Shown piece after piece: positions 45,401 to 52,800 of a stretch of 64,000 bases of DNA. Position 1 is the stretch's first letter; each line of letters begins with the position of its first letter. The stretch spans positions 186,001 through 250,000 of the forward strand of contig JACKQF010000004.1 in NCBI GenBank assembly GCA_024232965.1. Reading direction: 5' to 3'. Origin of the DNA: Verrucomicrobiaceae bacterium (GTDB lineage: Bacteria > Verrucomicrobiota > Verrucomicrobiia > Verrucomicrobiales > Verrucomicrobiaceae). The translations under genes and the position numbers were made by a program. A model generated the notes under the pieces. That model was not told the DNA's origin. It did not search any database and worked only from the letters and a program-made list of their open reading frames with translations.

Positions 45401-48400
45401 AGGGATTCTCGTCACTGTCATCATTGGCGATGCTCAGGATGGCGCTGCGACCACCGACCGCTCCCGGGCTGAAAGTCACTTGGAACGTGGTGGCTCCACC
45501 GCCGATCACCGTGGCATCGGGCTGCGTGGTGACGGTAAAGTCGCCTGCGTTCGGGCCGCTGACGGCCACCCGGGGTGTGCCGATGAGATGCAGGTCCAGG
45601 CTCTCTGGATTCTCAATCGTGAAGGTGCGCACCACGCTGCCTCCGCCAGGCGCGGCCCCTCCAAAGTCGGTGTGATCCCCCAACGACGCGATGGTGGAAC
45701 CGTCAAGAATCTCCGCGCCATTGCCCGTGATCCGGATTTCCCGCACCGCCGCCAAGGCGACGACCGCCGAGGAGTGATTGCCTACAGGCCCCTGGGACAG
45801 CGCGAGGAACCGGTCCCCGACCCCGAGCGCGGAGCTGTCCACTGCCACCGGCACCAGGCTCTGCGTCGTGCCGCCGTCGCCGAGCTGACTGTTGTTGTTG
45901 TACCCCCAGGCCACGACCGCGCCGTCCGAGCACAGCGCCAAGCTGTGAGAGCTCCCTACCGCGATATCCACCACCGTTTTGCCGTTGAGGGCCGAGACGC
46001 CCACGTCCGTGTTCACGGCTACCGGAGCTGACCGGAGGGTGGTGGCGTTGTCACCGATTTGGCCATTGCCGTTCTCACCCCACGCCACCAGGGTGCCGTC
46101 CGAGCACAGCGCCAGATTATGACCGCTACCCGCCACGATTTGGACAACCGTCTTGCCAAACAGCGCAGAGACCCCCGAGTCGGTATTCACCGCCACAGGC
46201 ACCCCGCTGGACCCCGTGCTGTTGATGCCGAGGTAGTAGCTGCCCCAGGCCACCAGGGTGCCATCCGAGCACAGGGCCACGCTGTGAGCATTACCAGCCG
46301 AAACGGCCACCACGGTCTTGCCAGTCAATGCGGGAGACTGGGTGACCTCCACGGGCGTCGAGGCGTTGGTGTAGCCGCCGACCCCAAGCTGAGAGTAGCC
46401 GTTGTTGCCCCATGCCACCATCGTGCCGTCCGAGCACAAGGCCAGACTGTGGTAGGTGCCCGCCGAAATCGCCACCACCGTCTTGCCCGCCAGCGCGGTG
46501 TCGGTATTCACCGCCACCGGCGTCGTTCGCTGGGTCGTCGTCCCATCGCCGAGCACGCCGTAGTTGTTGTACCCCCAGCTCGCGATGGTGCCGTCCGAGC
46601 ACAAGGCCAGAACGTGACTGTTACCCGCCGCAATGGCCACCACCGTCTTGCCGTCCAGCGCCCCTGAGTTCATCAATTTAGGCGTGCTCGATCCCAAGTC
46701 GCCGGTGCCCCGGGAAAAGACCGTACCATCCGCGCACAGCACGACCGTGTGTCCACTGCCACGGGCCACGCGGACCACGGTTTTGCCAGTCAGCAGTCCT
46801 CCATCAGGCATCGCATCCGGGGCCGGGCGCGTCGTGAAAGGGAAGTCGCCGATCTGACCGTTGCCATTGTACCCCCAGGCGAAGACGCTGTTGCGCTTCC
46901 ACACCAGCACCAGATCGTTGCCATTGCCGCCGTAGTAGTTGGCCACGAAGTTGTAGGTGACGCCTCCATACGGCAGGGCCACCGTCTCACCTTGGGCGAG
47001 GTTGTCAAAAGCCCCCTGAATGAAACCCGTGCCCGTGTTATTGACCACCATCAACTGGGTGCCCGCCGCCGGCGCGTAATTGAGGGTGAAGTTCACCGAG
47101 CTCCCCGTGGCGGTGAAGCCGCTCGTCATCATCGGAACCTCGGCTCCCGTCGTGTAGGTCGCCGCCAGCGCGCCCGATCCGCTGCCCAGAATCGCGAAGT
47201 TGTACGGGTTCTCATCGCTGTCGTCGTTCGCGATGCTCAGCGCGGCGGAGCAACCACCGACCGCCGTCGGGCTGAAGGTCACCTGAAAGGTCGTGCTGCC
47301 TCCACCGATCACCGTTCCTCCCGGCTGCGTCGTGACCACAAACCGCGCCGCATCAGGGCCGCTTACCGCCACCTTTGGCGTGCCGTTTAGGTGCAGGTCC
47401 AGGCCTTCGGGATTTTCCACCTTAAAGGTTCGCACCACCGTTCCGCTCCCGGCGATGGTGGCGCCAAAGTCCGTGTGATTCACTAAGCTGGCACCGGTGC
47501 TTCCGTCAAGGATGTCCACCCCGTTGCCCGTGACCTTGATCTCGACCACCGGCGGCACCGCCACCACCGCCAGCGTATGTGAGGAGGCGACTCCGGAGGT
47601 GACGCTCACCATTTTCTCTCCAGCAGCCAGCGTGGAGTCGTCCACCAGGACCGGAACATTGCTCTGTGTCGTGCTGCCGTCACCGAGCTGGCCGCTGGTG
47701 TTGTAGCCCCAAGCCGCGATGCTGCCATCCGAACAGATCGCAAAACCATTGTTGCTCCCAGCCGCGATGGCCACCGCCGTCCTGCCGTTGAGGGCCGAAA
47801 CACCTGAATCCGTGTTGACCGCCACCGGGACGAGGCTTTGCGTGGTGCTGTTGTCGCCCAGTTGGCCTTGGGCATTGTATCCCCAAGTAGACACGCTGCC
47901 GTCCGAGCACAGCGCCATGCTGAAGTCCCCACCACAGGCAATCCCCGCCACGGTCTTGCCAAAAAGGGCGGACACACCTGATGCCGTATTCACCAGCACC
48001 GGATAGTTCTGCTGAGTGGTGCTGTTGTCGCCCAATTGGCCGCGATAGTTCGCGCCCCAGGCTGCCAGGGTGCCGTCCGAGCAAAGAGCCAGACTAAAAT
48101 AGCCACCGGTGGCAATGGCGGTGACCGTTTTGCCTGACAGCGCGGTAAAGGTCGCTACGGCGAATGGATAGTTGAGCTGGGAGGTGGAACCATTCCCCAA
48201 CTGACCGTAGGTTCCAAATCCCCAGGCGGCGATCGTGCCGTCCGAGCACAAGGCCATACTGTGAATGTAGCCCGCCGAGATGGCCGTGACGGTCTTGCCA
48301 CTCAAGGCCCCGAATGTTGTAGCCACGGCCACTGGAGTCTGCTGGTTGGCGGTGCTGTTGTTCCCCAATTGGCCATTTGCACCGCGGCCCCAGGCCGCCA

Positions 48401-49151
48401 CCGTACCGTCCGAGCACAAGGCCAAACTGTGCTGTTGCCCGGCCGCGATGGCCACCACCGTCTTGCCAGACAAAGCGGTCGCCGTGCTCACCGCCACCGG
48501 CGTGAGACTGCGGGTGGTGGAGTTGTCACCCAGTTCACCATTGCTGTTATTCCCCCAGGCCGCCAAGGTGCCATCCGAACAAAGCGCCAAGCTGTGGGAT
48601 TGCCCTGTCGCCACACTGACAACGGTCTTGCCCGCCAGCACCCCCGTGTCCGTCACCGGACCAGGAACCGAGCGGGGCGTCTGGGTGCCGTCCCCTAAAA
48701 TCCCATTGCTGTTGCTGCCCCAGGCATAGGCGCGGGTGCGTTTCCACACCAGCACCAGATCATTCCCCGTGCCACCGCCGTAGTCTGCCAGGAAATTGTA
48801 CGTAATCCCGCCAAACCTCAGCGCCACCGTCTGTCCCTGCGCGATGTTGTCGAATTCGCCCGAAATGGCCGCCGCGCCGGTGTTCTCCACGACCGTGAGC
48901 TTCGTACCGGCGACCGGCGTAAAGTTCAGCGTCAGCGTCGCCGCGCCGGATGCCGTGTAACTCGCCGCGCTCACCGGCACGCCTGCCGCCGAATTGTACG
49001 TATAGGTCAACGCCGCTGCTGCATGGCCCGCCAAAGCCAGCGCCAGGCCCACCGTAAGGAGCACTCGCCCCCAACTCGGCGTGGTTTGGAATTCTTGAGT
49101 GCGGGCCGCAGGGGACGGACGAGCAGAGGCGACGGTTTGGAGTGTTTTCAT
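36498..49151 (-). CDS. giant exported repeat protein B (4217 residues) with three RCC1 propellers
   Basis: The signal peptide has an extended N-region (cleavage after GHAAA, residue 46). Three tandem units follow (about 47-640, 645-1245, 1250-1870). Each has a beta-domain ending GNDLVLVWK, seven RCC1-like blades (motif ALCSDGTxxAWG) and a choice-of-anchor-D domain. Next come a domain with FVTTGARDATSTDINVYNAF (about 1880-2065), an IPT/TIG domain (about 2068-2155), a beta-helix-like region (about 2160-2700), two cadherin repeats (about 2715-2930), a second helix-like region (about 2930-3600), a cadherin-like beta-sandwich (about 3630-3730) and the shared C-terminal module (about 3741-4217). 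It is probably a surface-exposed or released adhesion or binding protein. The gene is unbroken for 12.65 kb, so it is under selection. Confidence 0.9.
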   Translation of the reverse strand: MKTLQTVASARPSPAARTQEFQTTPSWGRVLLTVGLALALAGHAAAALTYTYNSAAGVPVSAASYTASGAATLTLNFTPVAGTKLTVVENTGAAAISGEFDNIAQGQTVALRFGGITYNFLADYGGGTGNDLVLVWKRTRAYAWGSNSNGILGDGTQTPRSVPGPVTDTGVLAGKTVVSVATGQSHSLALCSDGTLAAWGNNSNGELGDNSTTRSLTPVAVSTATALSGKTVVAIAAGQQHSLALCSDGTVAAWGRGANGQLGNNSTANQQTPVAVATTFGALSGKTVTAISAGYIHSMALCSDGTIAAWGFGTYGQLGNGSTSQLNYPFAVATFTALSGKTVTAIATGGYFSLALCSDGTLAAWGANYRGQLGDNSTTQQNYPVLVNTASGVSALFGKTVAGIACGGDFSMALCSDGSVSTWGYNAQGQLGDNSTTQSLVPVAVNTDSGVSALNGRTAVAIAAGSNNGFAICSDGSIAAWGYNTSGQLGDGSTTQSNVPVLVDDSTLAAGEKMVSVTSGVASSHTLAVVAVPPVVEIKVTGNGVDILDGSTGASLVNHTDFGATIAGSGTVVRTFKVENPEGLDLHLNGTPKVAVSGPDAARFVVTTQPGGTVIGGGSTTFQVTFSPTAVGGCSAALSIANDDSDENPYNFAILGSGSGALAATYTTGAEVPMMTSGFTATGSSVNFTLNYAPAAGTQLMVVNNTGTGFIQGAFDNLAQGETVALPYGGVTYNFVANYYGGNGNDLVLVWKRNSVFAWGYNGNGQIGDFPFTTRPAPDAMPDGGLLTGKTVVRVARGSGHTVVLCADGTVFSRGTGDLGSSTPKLMNSGALDGKTVVAIAAGNSHVLALCSDGTIASWGYNNYGVLGDGTTTQRTTPVAVNTDTALAGKTVVAISAGTYHSLALCSDGTMVAWGNNGYSQLGVGGYTNASTPVEVTQSPALTGKTVVAVSAGNAHSVALCSDGTLVAWGSYYLGINSTGSSGVPVAVNTDSGVSALFGKTVVQIVAGSGHNLALCSDGTLVAWGENGNGQIGDNATTLRSAPVAVNTDVGVSALNGKTVVDIAVGSSHSLALCSDGAVVAWGYNNNSQLGDGGTTQSLVPVAVDSSALGVGDRFLALSQGPVGNHSSAVVALAAVREIRITGNGAEILDGSTIASLGDHTDFGGAAPGGGSVVRTFTIENPESLDLHLIGTPRVAVSGPNAGDFTVTTQPDATVIGGGATTFQVTFSPGAVGGRSAILSIANDDSDENPSTFAIQGSGSVALAASYTTGTEVPMTTSGFTATGSTVNFTLNYAPPVGTQLTVVNHTGAGFLGGAFDNLAQGQTVSLSYGGNNYSFVANYFGGTGNDLVLVWKTTRVFAWGTSSNGRLGYGGTYQYLYPVAVDSSGLLAGKTVLSVVAGANHSLAVSSDGTVTAWGYNGIGQLGNGTNSNSNVPAAVNTDPGVSALNGKSVVSVAAGSLHSLALCSDGTVAAWGWNGQGNLGDGTTTQRLTPVAVNAAGSSVLHGRSVVAISVGQYHSLALCSDGTVAAWGGNSYGKLGDGTGVQQATPVAVSTASGVSALAGKTVIALAGGGDHNLALCSDGTVVAWGRNTNGQLGDNSSTSSNVPVAVNADSGVSALFGKTVVGIAAGQNHSLALCSDGTVVAWGINSEGQLGDNSTTQSLVPIAVNTTSGVSALFGKTVVKVLAGSAHSVALCSDGTPVAWGRNSSAQLGNNSTTQSLVPVGVNTIPFAASERAVAISTESCVNDHNLMIVAGPPPPEPEIAVSETSAGDLTSGVSSVDFGSTAVTGGTVPLTFTITNSGTATLSLTGTAPNYVTLTGSSAFSVTTQPASGTVPSGGNTRTFVITFDPATEGLHTATVSLANDDSDENPFTFDIRGTTPASVPFESAPPGLAVGSVYRLIFVTTGARDATSTDINVYNAFVTDQANAAPALAALGTTWKAIASTATVYARDNTGTNRAVSTGGPFYGINGLRLAADNTVLWSTSNGTPNTLENLVTDVNGNTVSSQIWTGTGNNGDGTSGPLGQNGADWGIANSLSQWITGNNAGQNPALTKRFYGMSGLLEVAPPPPPTVTARTAGQSPNATTITIAGTGFDTTPGNNTVVFNNGAVGTVTAATPTELTVTFTTPPAGLGGLTAVVTNGNGSSGAAVQVATVSNIIATLSGGALTITDVADGNDTLSLSQSVGNLVITADASSVIGSNAGSGSGTNSVSIPLASITGLITVNAAAGADTITVGAFSGTSFPSLALNGGTGNDTVNLNGDITFAANANLDVDLQNDDATPGADQIVIGAGTDLITSGSGAITMKASTTVNMTAGSGTLRTENGDITLEGNQQATPQPGAFYGVVLGGLGSRLVEATGSGNIVMKGRGGVSGTFGVGIAIEPATVRTNTGNITMVGTGAQSAANLGSGIQLGFGTVESTGGGSIDLTGTGAGTGLRAKGINFAGFVRTTGAGAITLTGTGSSTGSGSENYGVDLHDDTAVTIDGSGLLTVNATGGANASPAFHTATGTNLMGYDGVNPYSGNIIVNADSMSIANAVIRTTGTATLRQKTNGTLINLGAADSAGLLGLTDAELDQVTAGTLAIGDANSGAITISAPISPAGYNLLDVQKGVTFSATGGFDSDVTSAAVFEKIRANGAVSINGSATLAVTAIGGFVPAALDTFTILDNISASTTTGNFSGKPEGTLVAIGGVNKAIGYTAGTGNDVVLLGNTAPTITSNGGGATGAISVAENTTAVTTVVASDTDLPGQTITYSKSGTDAGLFTLSAGGVLTFTSAPDFEGAHGNTYSVTVTATDNGTPNLSDSQALTITVTNVNEAPVITSNGGGATGAISVAENTTAVTTVSATDVDAGQTKTFTKSGTDAALFTLGSATGVLTFTAAPDFEGAHGNTYSVTVTVTDNGTPSTLSDSQALTITVTNKNEAPSFALSGTNPRHPYQTSGAQSTNAIATSINDGDSTVAQTLTFNVTNNNAAMFSAAPAINSSTGNLSYTLSGTSGVATVSVTLTDDNSINGDAALTTATQTFTITVDPAPNYTVVTSGGVMTVTDQSGNGDILAVTEPGAGSIKFAAAGRTFSVNGALNTTGDSGNVTLTGTTSLIVNAAGGTDRIDVGTFGGTSFPSLTLNGGTGNDTVNMNGDITFASGKNLDVDLQNDDASPGTDNVTFGTGANLILSGTGTATVKASKNVVFASGSSLVTVSGAIELSANADGTTTGNFTGIEFNGASITSTSGAITLDGTGGTTGTANRGIHIHTGAIISSTGTGAVGAVTVTGKGGSAGSSNAGVYLASNYPTLTAPGKILAVDANIAVIGTSIGDAVGSVNEGIEMADGVTVEVTGTGSVSLTGTGGLGAQYNHGINLHNTNNLTTTTITVSTNTGALNLTGTVGSGTNSVGIQIASQSAINSSGAGNIDLTTDYLEMSGSVAIQTVNGTATIRQKTNGTQINLGAADSAGVLGLTDAELDQVTADTLTIGDANSGDLTVSQPISPANAPLVNLVTGGSIKNTNSGTTLTVANSTSSGTLAPGGSPGIFSIAGNHSISAGSTFAVEVGGLTAGTQHDQLNATGTVNLGGATLNVASFGGFVPSAGESYLIINRTGGTGTFAGLAEGAVISADFLGSGLKGRITYVGGDGNDVEITTVSDNADLSNLVVTTAALTPVFDTATFSYTSTVLNDIAAVTVTPTTADAFATVKVNGSTVVSGNASASIPLIVGDNTLTTIVTAEDGTTTKTYTVVITRYPPSLPLDIDIVTSGSPVPEMAGQSFSGFFDYTVNGNGNVLSHILTGGPAGSLADAGVFSDASGTMDLLAREGDAMAPGVLSGTFLDFRLSDTGAGFFLSQATGVGVTTANDYLGLVDDGLAVTGYTREGGQFATLYRGLAVQSGGDVACFPATQKIGGGVTAANDTGIFLVDGATGSTSTLAQEGTIITGTMKLGTVSSRVVVSESGTVVYQAALTGVPLTANVGVFKQSVSSGSSPVVVALKAGNAPGVAGAVFNAFAGESVDPNGNALIEATMKTNSGLGITAANDEGLWAERGGSLELVIREGDAVADAQLGRVDRHEYLADGTVVVRGLLKGASVNSSNDGVILTVSALGVVNVVLREGDTVADVGNSKVATLTRFDVSPDGQWACFFTLVSGTGDATSLNSIALVKGVLGTPAFDLTLRKGDQYFMNPGIKTVYGFMMTDGVANTAGGSGGQGSVVNDAGQMAAGVYFSDSTQGIFVGP
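40440..41015 (-). repeat. two tandem cadherin-repeat coding units inside protein B
   Basis: Two consecutive units of about 290 bases each are near copies, e.g. the 20-base run GTATTGCCATGCGCGCCTTC near 40489 recurs almost unchanged near 40795. The proteins share ISVAENTTAVTTV and DFEGAHGNTYSVTVT. Such DNA-level similarity points to recent tandem duplication or homogenisation. Confidence 0.75.
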
Positions 49152-49897
49152 GAGGTATCGAGGGATGGGCAGGAGGAAATGGCGGCGCTGTTATCCAAAC
49201 CATTGCCGCAGACGGCCAGCGGGAGATGGCGAGAAGCGAAGGGAGGGTAAGTGCGCTGAGCTTTGCTCCATGATGGGATGTGCGACCTGACAGAGGCGCG
49301 AAAGCATCTCCCAGCCCCGTCCCGGTTTCGGCAGGGGGGGCGACCGGTCCTGATTTTTGTCCTCAATGATCCGATCCAGAGTCCGGACCGCTGAGCGGAA
49401 CGCCTGATGCGAGGGCGCGAGGCTTCCGCGCCGGACGCAGACACGCAAACCAAAGTGGTCCGCAGCGAGAGCAATCCACAAGGTCGTGGTAGCGGCTAAA
49501 ACTCTTTGATACATGCAGGTGGGATGATTTTAGGAACTGACAAACCATTCCAAATCCTGCCCGGCAAAGCACCTTTGCGGAGTCGCACAGAGTCATTAAC
49601 GCCACGTCAAAAACGCAACCCTGCCTTAGTAGCCGCCGATGCTCCACCTGTCGAGACCTTGCGAGCTTACGATTCCCCAAAGGTTTTCCGTATCCCCAAA
49701 CACATCATGCATCCAACCTATTTTTAATCCACTTAGGCAAATACATCGTGGCATCAACCTGCCTCTATCCCGATCAGACGTGCAACCATTGCCCAGCCGA
49801 GCGCCCAGCCCCGTGCCCTCCTCAAAGATGAGGGCGACTGGTTGGTGTCAGCCCCGCGGGAGATCCGAGGGGGAACTGGTTTGGCTGGACGAAGGCC
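49152..49897. other. long gene-free region between proteins B and C
   Basis: These 746 bases are the leader of protein B and the end of the transcript of protein C. I found no convincing gene, no strong terminator and no close copy of the duplicated leader seen at 35.9 and 57.5 kb. A 107-codon minus-strand open frame (49191-49514) lacks any recognisable domain. Confidence 0.4.
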
Positions 49898-52800
49898 CTA
49901 TGGCCCCACAAAGATGCCCTGGGTGCCATCGCTGAAGTAAAGGCCCGCTGCCATCGTGCCACCGTCATTCACTGCCGCCCCATGACCTCCACTGCCGCCT
50001 GCGGTGTTCGCTACGTTGTCAGTCATGAGGAAACCGTACATCGTCTTCACGCTGCCATTGTAAAAATATTCCGTTCCCTTGCGGAGGACGATACTAGGCG
50101 CAGGTGTACCCAGAGCACCTTTGATCAATGCGATGTTGTTCAGGCTCGTAGCATCGCCACTGCCGCTTGTTAGCGTGAACATCGACACCCATTCCCCGCC
50201 GGGACTGATGTCAAACCGGGAAAGGGCATTGATCTCGCTACTCCCCAATGCAGCAACGGCATCTCCTTCTCTCAAGAGCACGTTGACGCCACCCAGCGGT
50301 GACACTGTGAAGACGACAACATCGTTAGCTGCACCAACGGTTCCGCCCTTCAGCACGCCACGCACCACCACCGTGCCGTCAGTCAGCAACCAATGACGAT
50401 CTACTCGGCCCAGTTCTGCATCCGCAACGGTATCCCCTTCCCGGATCACCAACTCCAATGATCCCCCACGCTCTATCCAAAGCCCTTCATCGTTGGTCGT
50501 ATTGATACCCAATCCCGTATCAGTCTTCATCGTGGCTTCAATCAGTGCATCACCCGCAGGCCCCACGCTTTCCCCAGCAAAGGCGCTGAACGTCGCCCCA
50601 GCGACGCCAGGAACGTTGCCCCCCTTTTGGGCGACGATCGCCGGACCACCGCCACCGAGACTTTGCTTCAGTACCGCACCATTCGCCAGGATTGGCGTGC
50701 CTGTAAGGGCAGCCTGGAAGACTGCCGCACCATTGGCACTCACCACCACACGAGAGCTCACCGTCCCGATCTTTACCAAACCAGTGAGAACCGTGCCCTC
50801 TTGTGCCAAGGCGGAACTCGTCGCAGTGCTACCATTGACCAGGAAGATCCCCGTGTCGTTGGCGGCAGTCACCGCACCGCCAACCAGGAGCGTACCAGGG
50901 AAGCAGGCATTTTCACCTCCTGTCTGCACCGCCAAACTACGTGACAGGGTGGCGTAATTGGTCCCCTCACGTGCATAGCCATTGACCGCCAAGCCATCAT
51001 CCACCAGACCGATGTAGTCGTTGGCCGCAGTGACCCCCGCACCACCCGCCTGTGCTATGAAATATCCTTTGCCAGAATCAGTTAAACGGAAGTCAAAGAA
51101 TGCCCCCGAAAGAACGCCAGGAGCCATCGCATCGCTCTCGCGCGCTAGGAGATCCAGACTGCCGGTGGCGTCGGAGAAAACACCCGCATCCGCAGAGATC
51201 CCCGCAGCACCAGCGGTGTTCATGTGGGCCAAAACGAAACCGGTGCTGCTCAGCGTATAATCAAAAAACCCGCTGAACGTCTGACCCGGCATCTCTGGGG
51301 CAGTGTTGCCTGAAACGAGGCCACTCGCCACCCCACCAGACGGCGAGATCGGCAGAGGCGTTGCTGGCAAAACAACGATGTCGAAATTGGTCGTCACACT
51401 GGCTGGTGGGACACCATCATCAGACGCCTGAACAGTGATCGTCACAACTCCAGCATCGCCAAGACCAGGGGTGCCACTGAAAGTGCGCGTGGCCGGGTTG
51501 AAAGACAGCCACAAGGGTACCCCAACGGCACCATAGCTCAAGGTCTGACCCACATCGGCGTCCGCGAAGGTATTTGCAGCGAACGTGAAGCTGAATGCGT
51601 AGTTCGCCACCGCAGTCTGGTTGGGAATCAAGTTTGCCACTACGGGTGGCGTGTTGGCGGAATAGATGTAAGTCTCCCCGCCGTCGAAAGGCGTGTTGCT
51701 CACCGCATTGCCAGCGAGGTCAAAGGTAGCAGGCGGTGCTGCCCGGGTGATGATCGTGGTGTAGGAAGTCGTCGTCACGCCGTCTTCCGCCGTGACTCTC
51801 GTGATGAAGGTGTTGTCACCCACGTTCAGCCCGAGCGAGCCCGTCGTGACCCCTGGCACCAAGAGGAAGCCGCCACCATTGATCGAAATATGAACGGTCG
51901 AATTCGCATCTGCCTTCACGGCAGTCATCGTCGTGGACGTCGTCCCAGTGGGGACGACCATGGAGTAACTTAACGTGTCCGACGCAAAGGGCGGAGCGAT
52001 GCTACCCGCGCTGTAACTGTGAGCCGTCAGGGTGGACACCGTCGAAGCCACGGCGCGAGTGATCGTGGTGGTGTAGGTCGTCACCGTCACACCATCCTGC
52101 GCCGTACAGCGGACTTCAATAGTGTTCGGTCCCACGTTCAGCGGGATCGCACCGCTCGCGGTATCTGGGGTCAAGGCAGTGAAACCTCCGCCGTTCACCT
52201 GTAGATGCAGGGTGGCATTTGCCTGAGTCCGGTAGGCAGTGACGTTGGTGGAGGCAATGGTAAAAGGCACCGTAGCGTTGTAAACCGTGGTGCCGGAGGC
52301 GAACGGCGGACTCAGGGTGACCGAATTGAAAAACATCGCACTCACAGTCGAGACAGCAGACCCTGCGCGAGTGACAGTGATCGTGTACGTCTTGATCGTC
52401 GTGCCGTCCTGCGCCGTGACTTTCACATCAATGGGGTTCGCACCGACGTTGAGGTTCAGTGCACCGCTGGCCACCCCCGAAGTCAGTGAGGTGAAGCCAC
52501 CGCCATTGACCTGCACCTGCAGCGTGGCGTTGGCCTGCGCCCGGGTGGCCGTGACCGTGGTACTGGTGGTGCCGTTTGGCACAGTGGCGTTGTAGGTGGT
52601 CGTGGCCGCGCCGAAAGCGGGAGTCAAGCCCGTGGCGGTCGTGGTGAGGGCAGAGAGATCCGCATTGTTACTCCCTACGATCGTCCCGCTGATCGTGAAG
52701 TTAAAGGGGTTCTCGTCGGAGTCATTCGTGTCAAAGGTCAGTGTGCCGCTGGGGGGGGCGGGGGCACCAGCGGTCATGAGAATCTGGAAGGTCGTCTGGC

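Noticed and set aside
44367..46031. 554-codon plus-strand open frame opposite the RCC1 blocks
   Set aside because: Its length comes from the regular repeats of protein B read backwards; it is rich in His and Arg with no fold.
43900..48750. Regularly spaced repeats resembling a CRISPR array
   Set aside because: The repeats are RCC1 blade codons (about 160 bases apart, imperfect, in frame in protein B), with no constant short spacers and no cas genes.
49191..49514. 107-codon minus-strand open frame before protein B
   Set aside because: No domain, no start signal, Arg- and Pro-rich composition typical of chance frames in GC-rich DNA.
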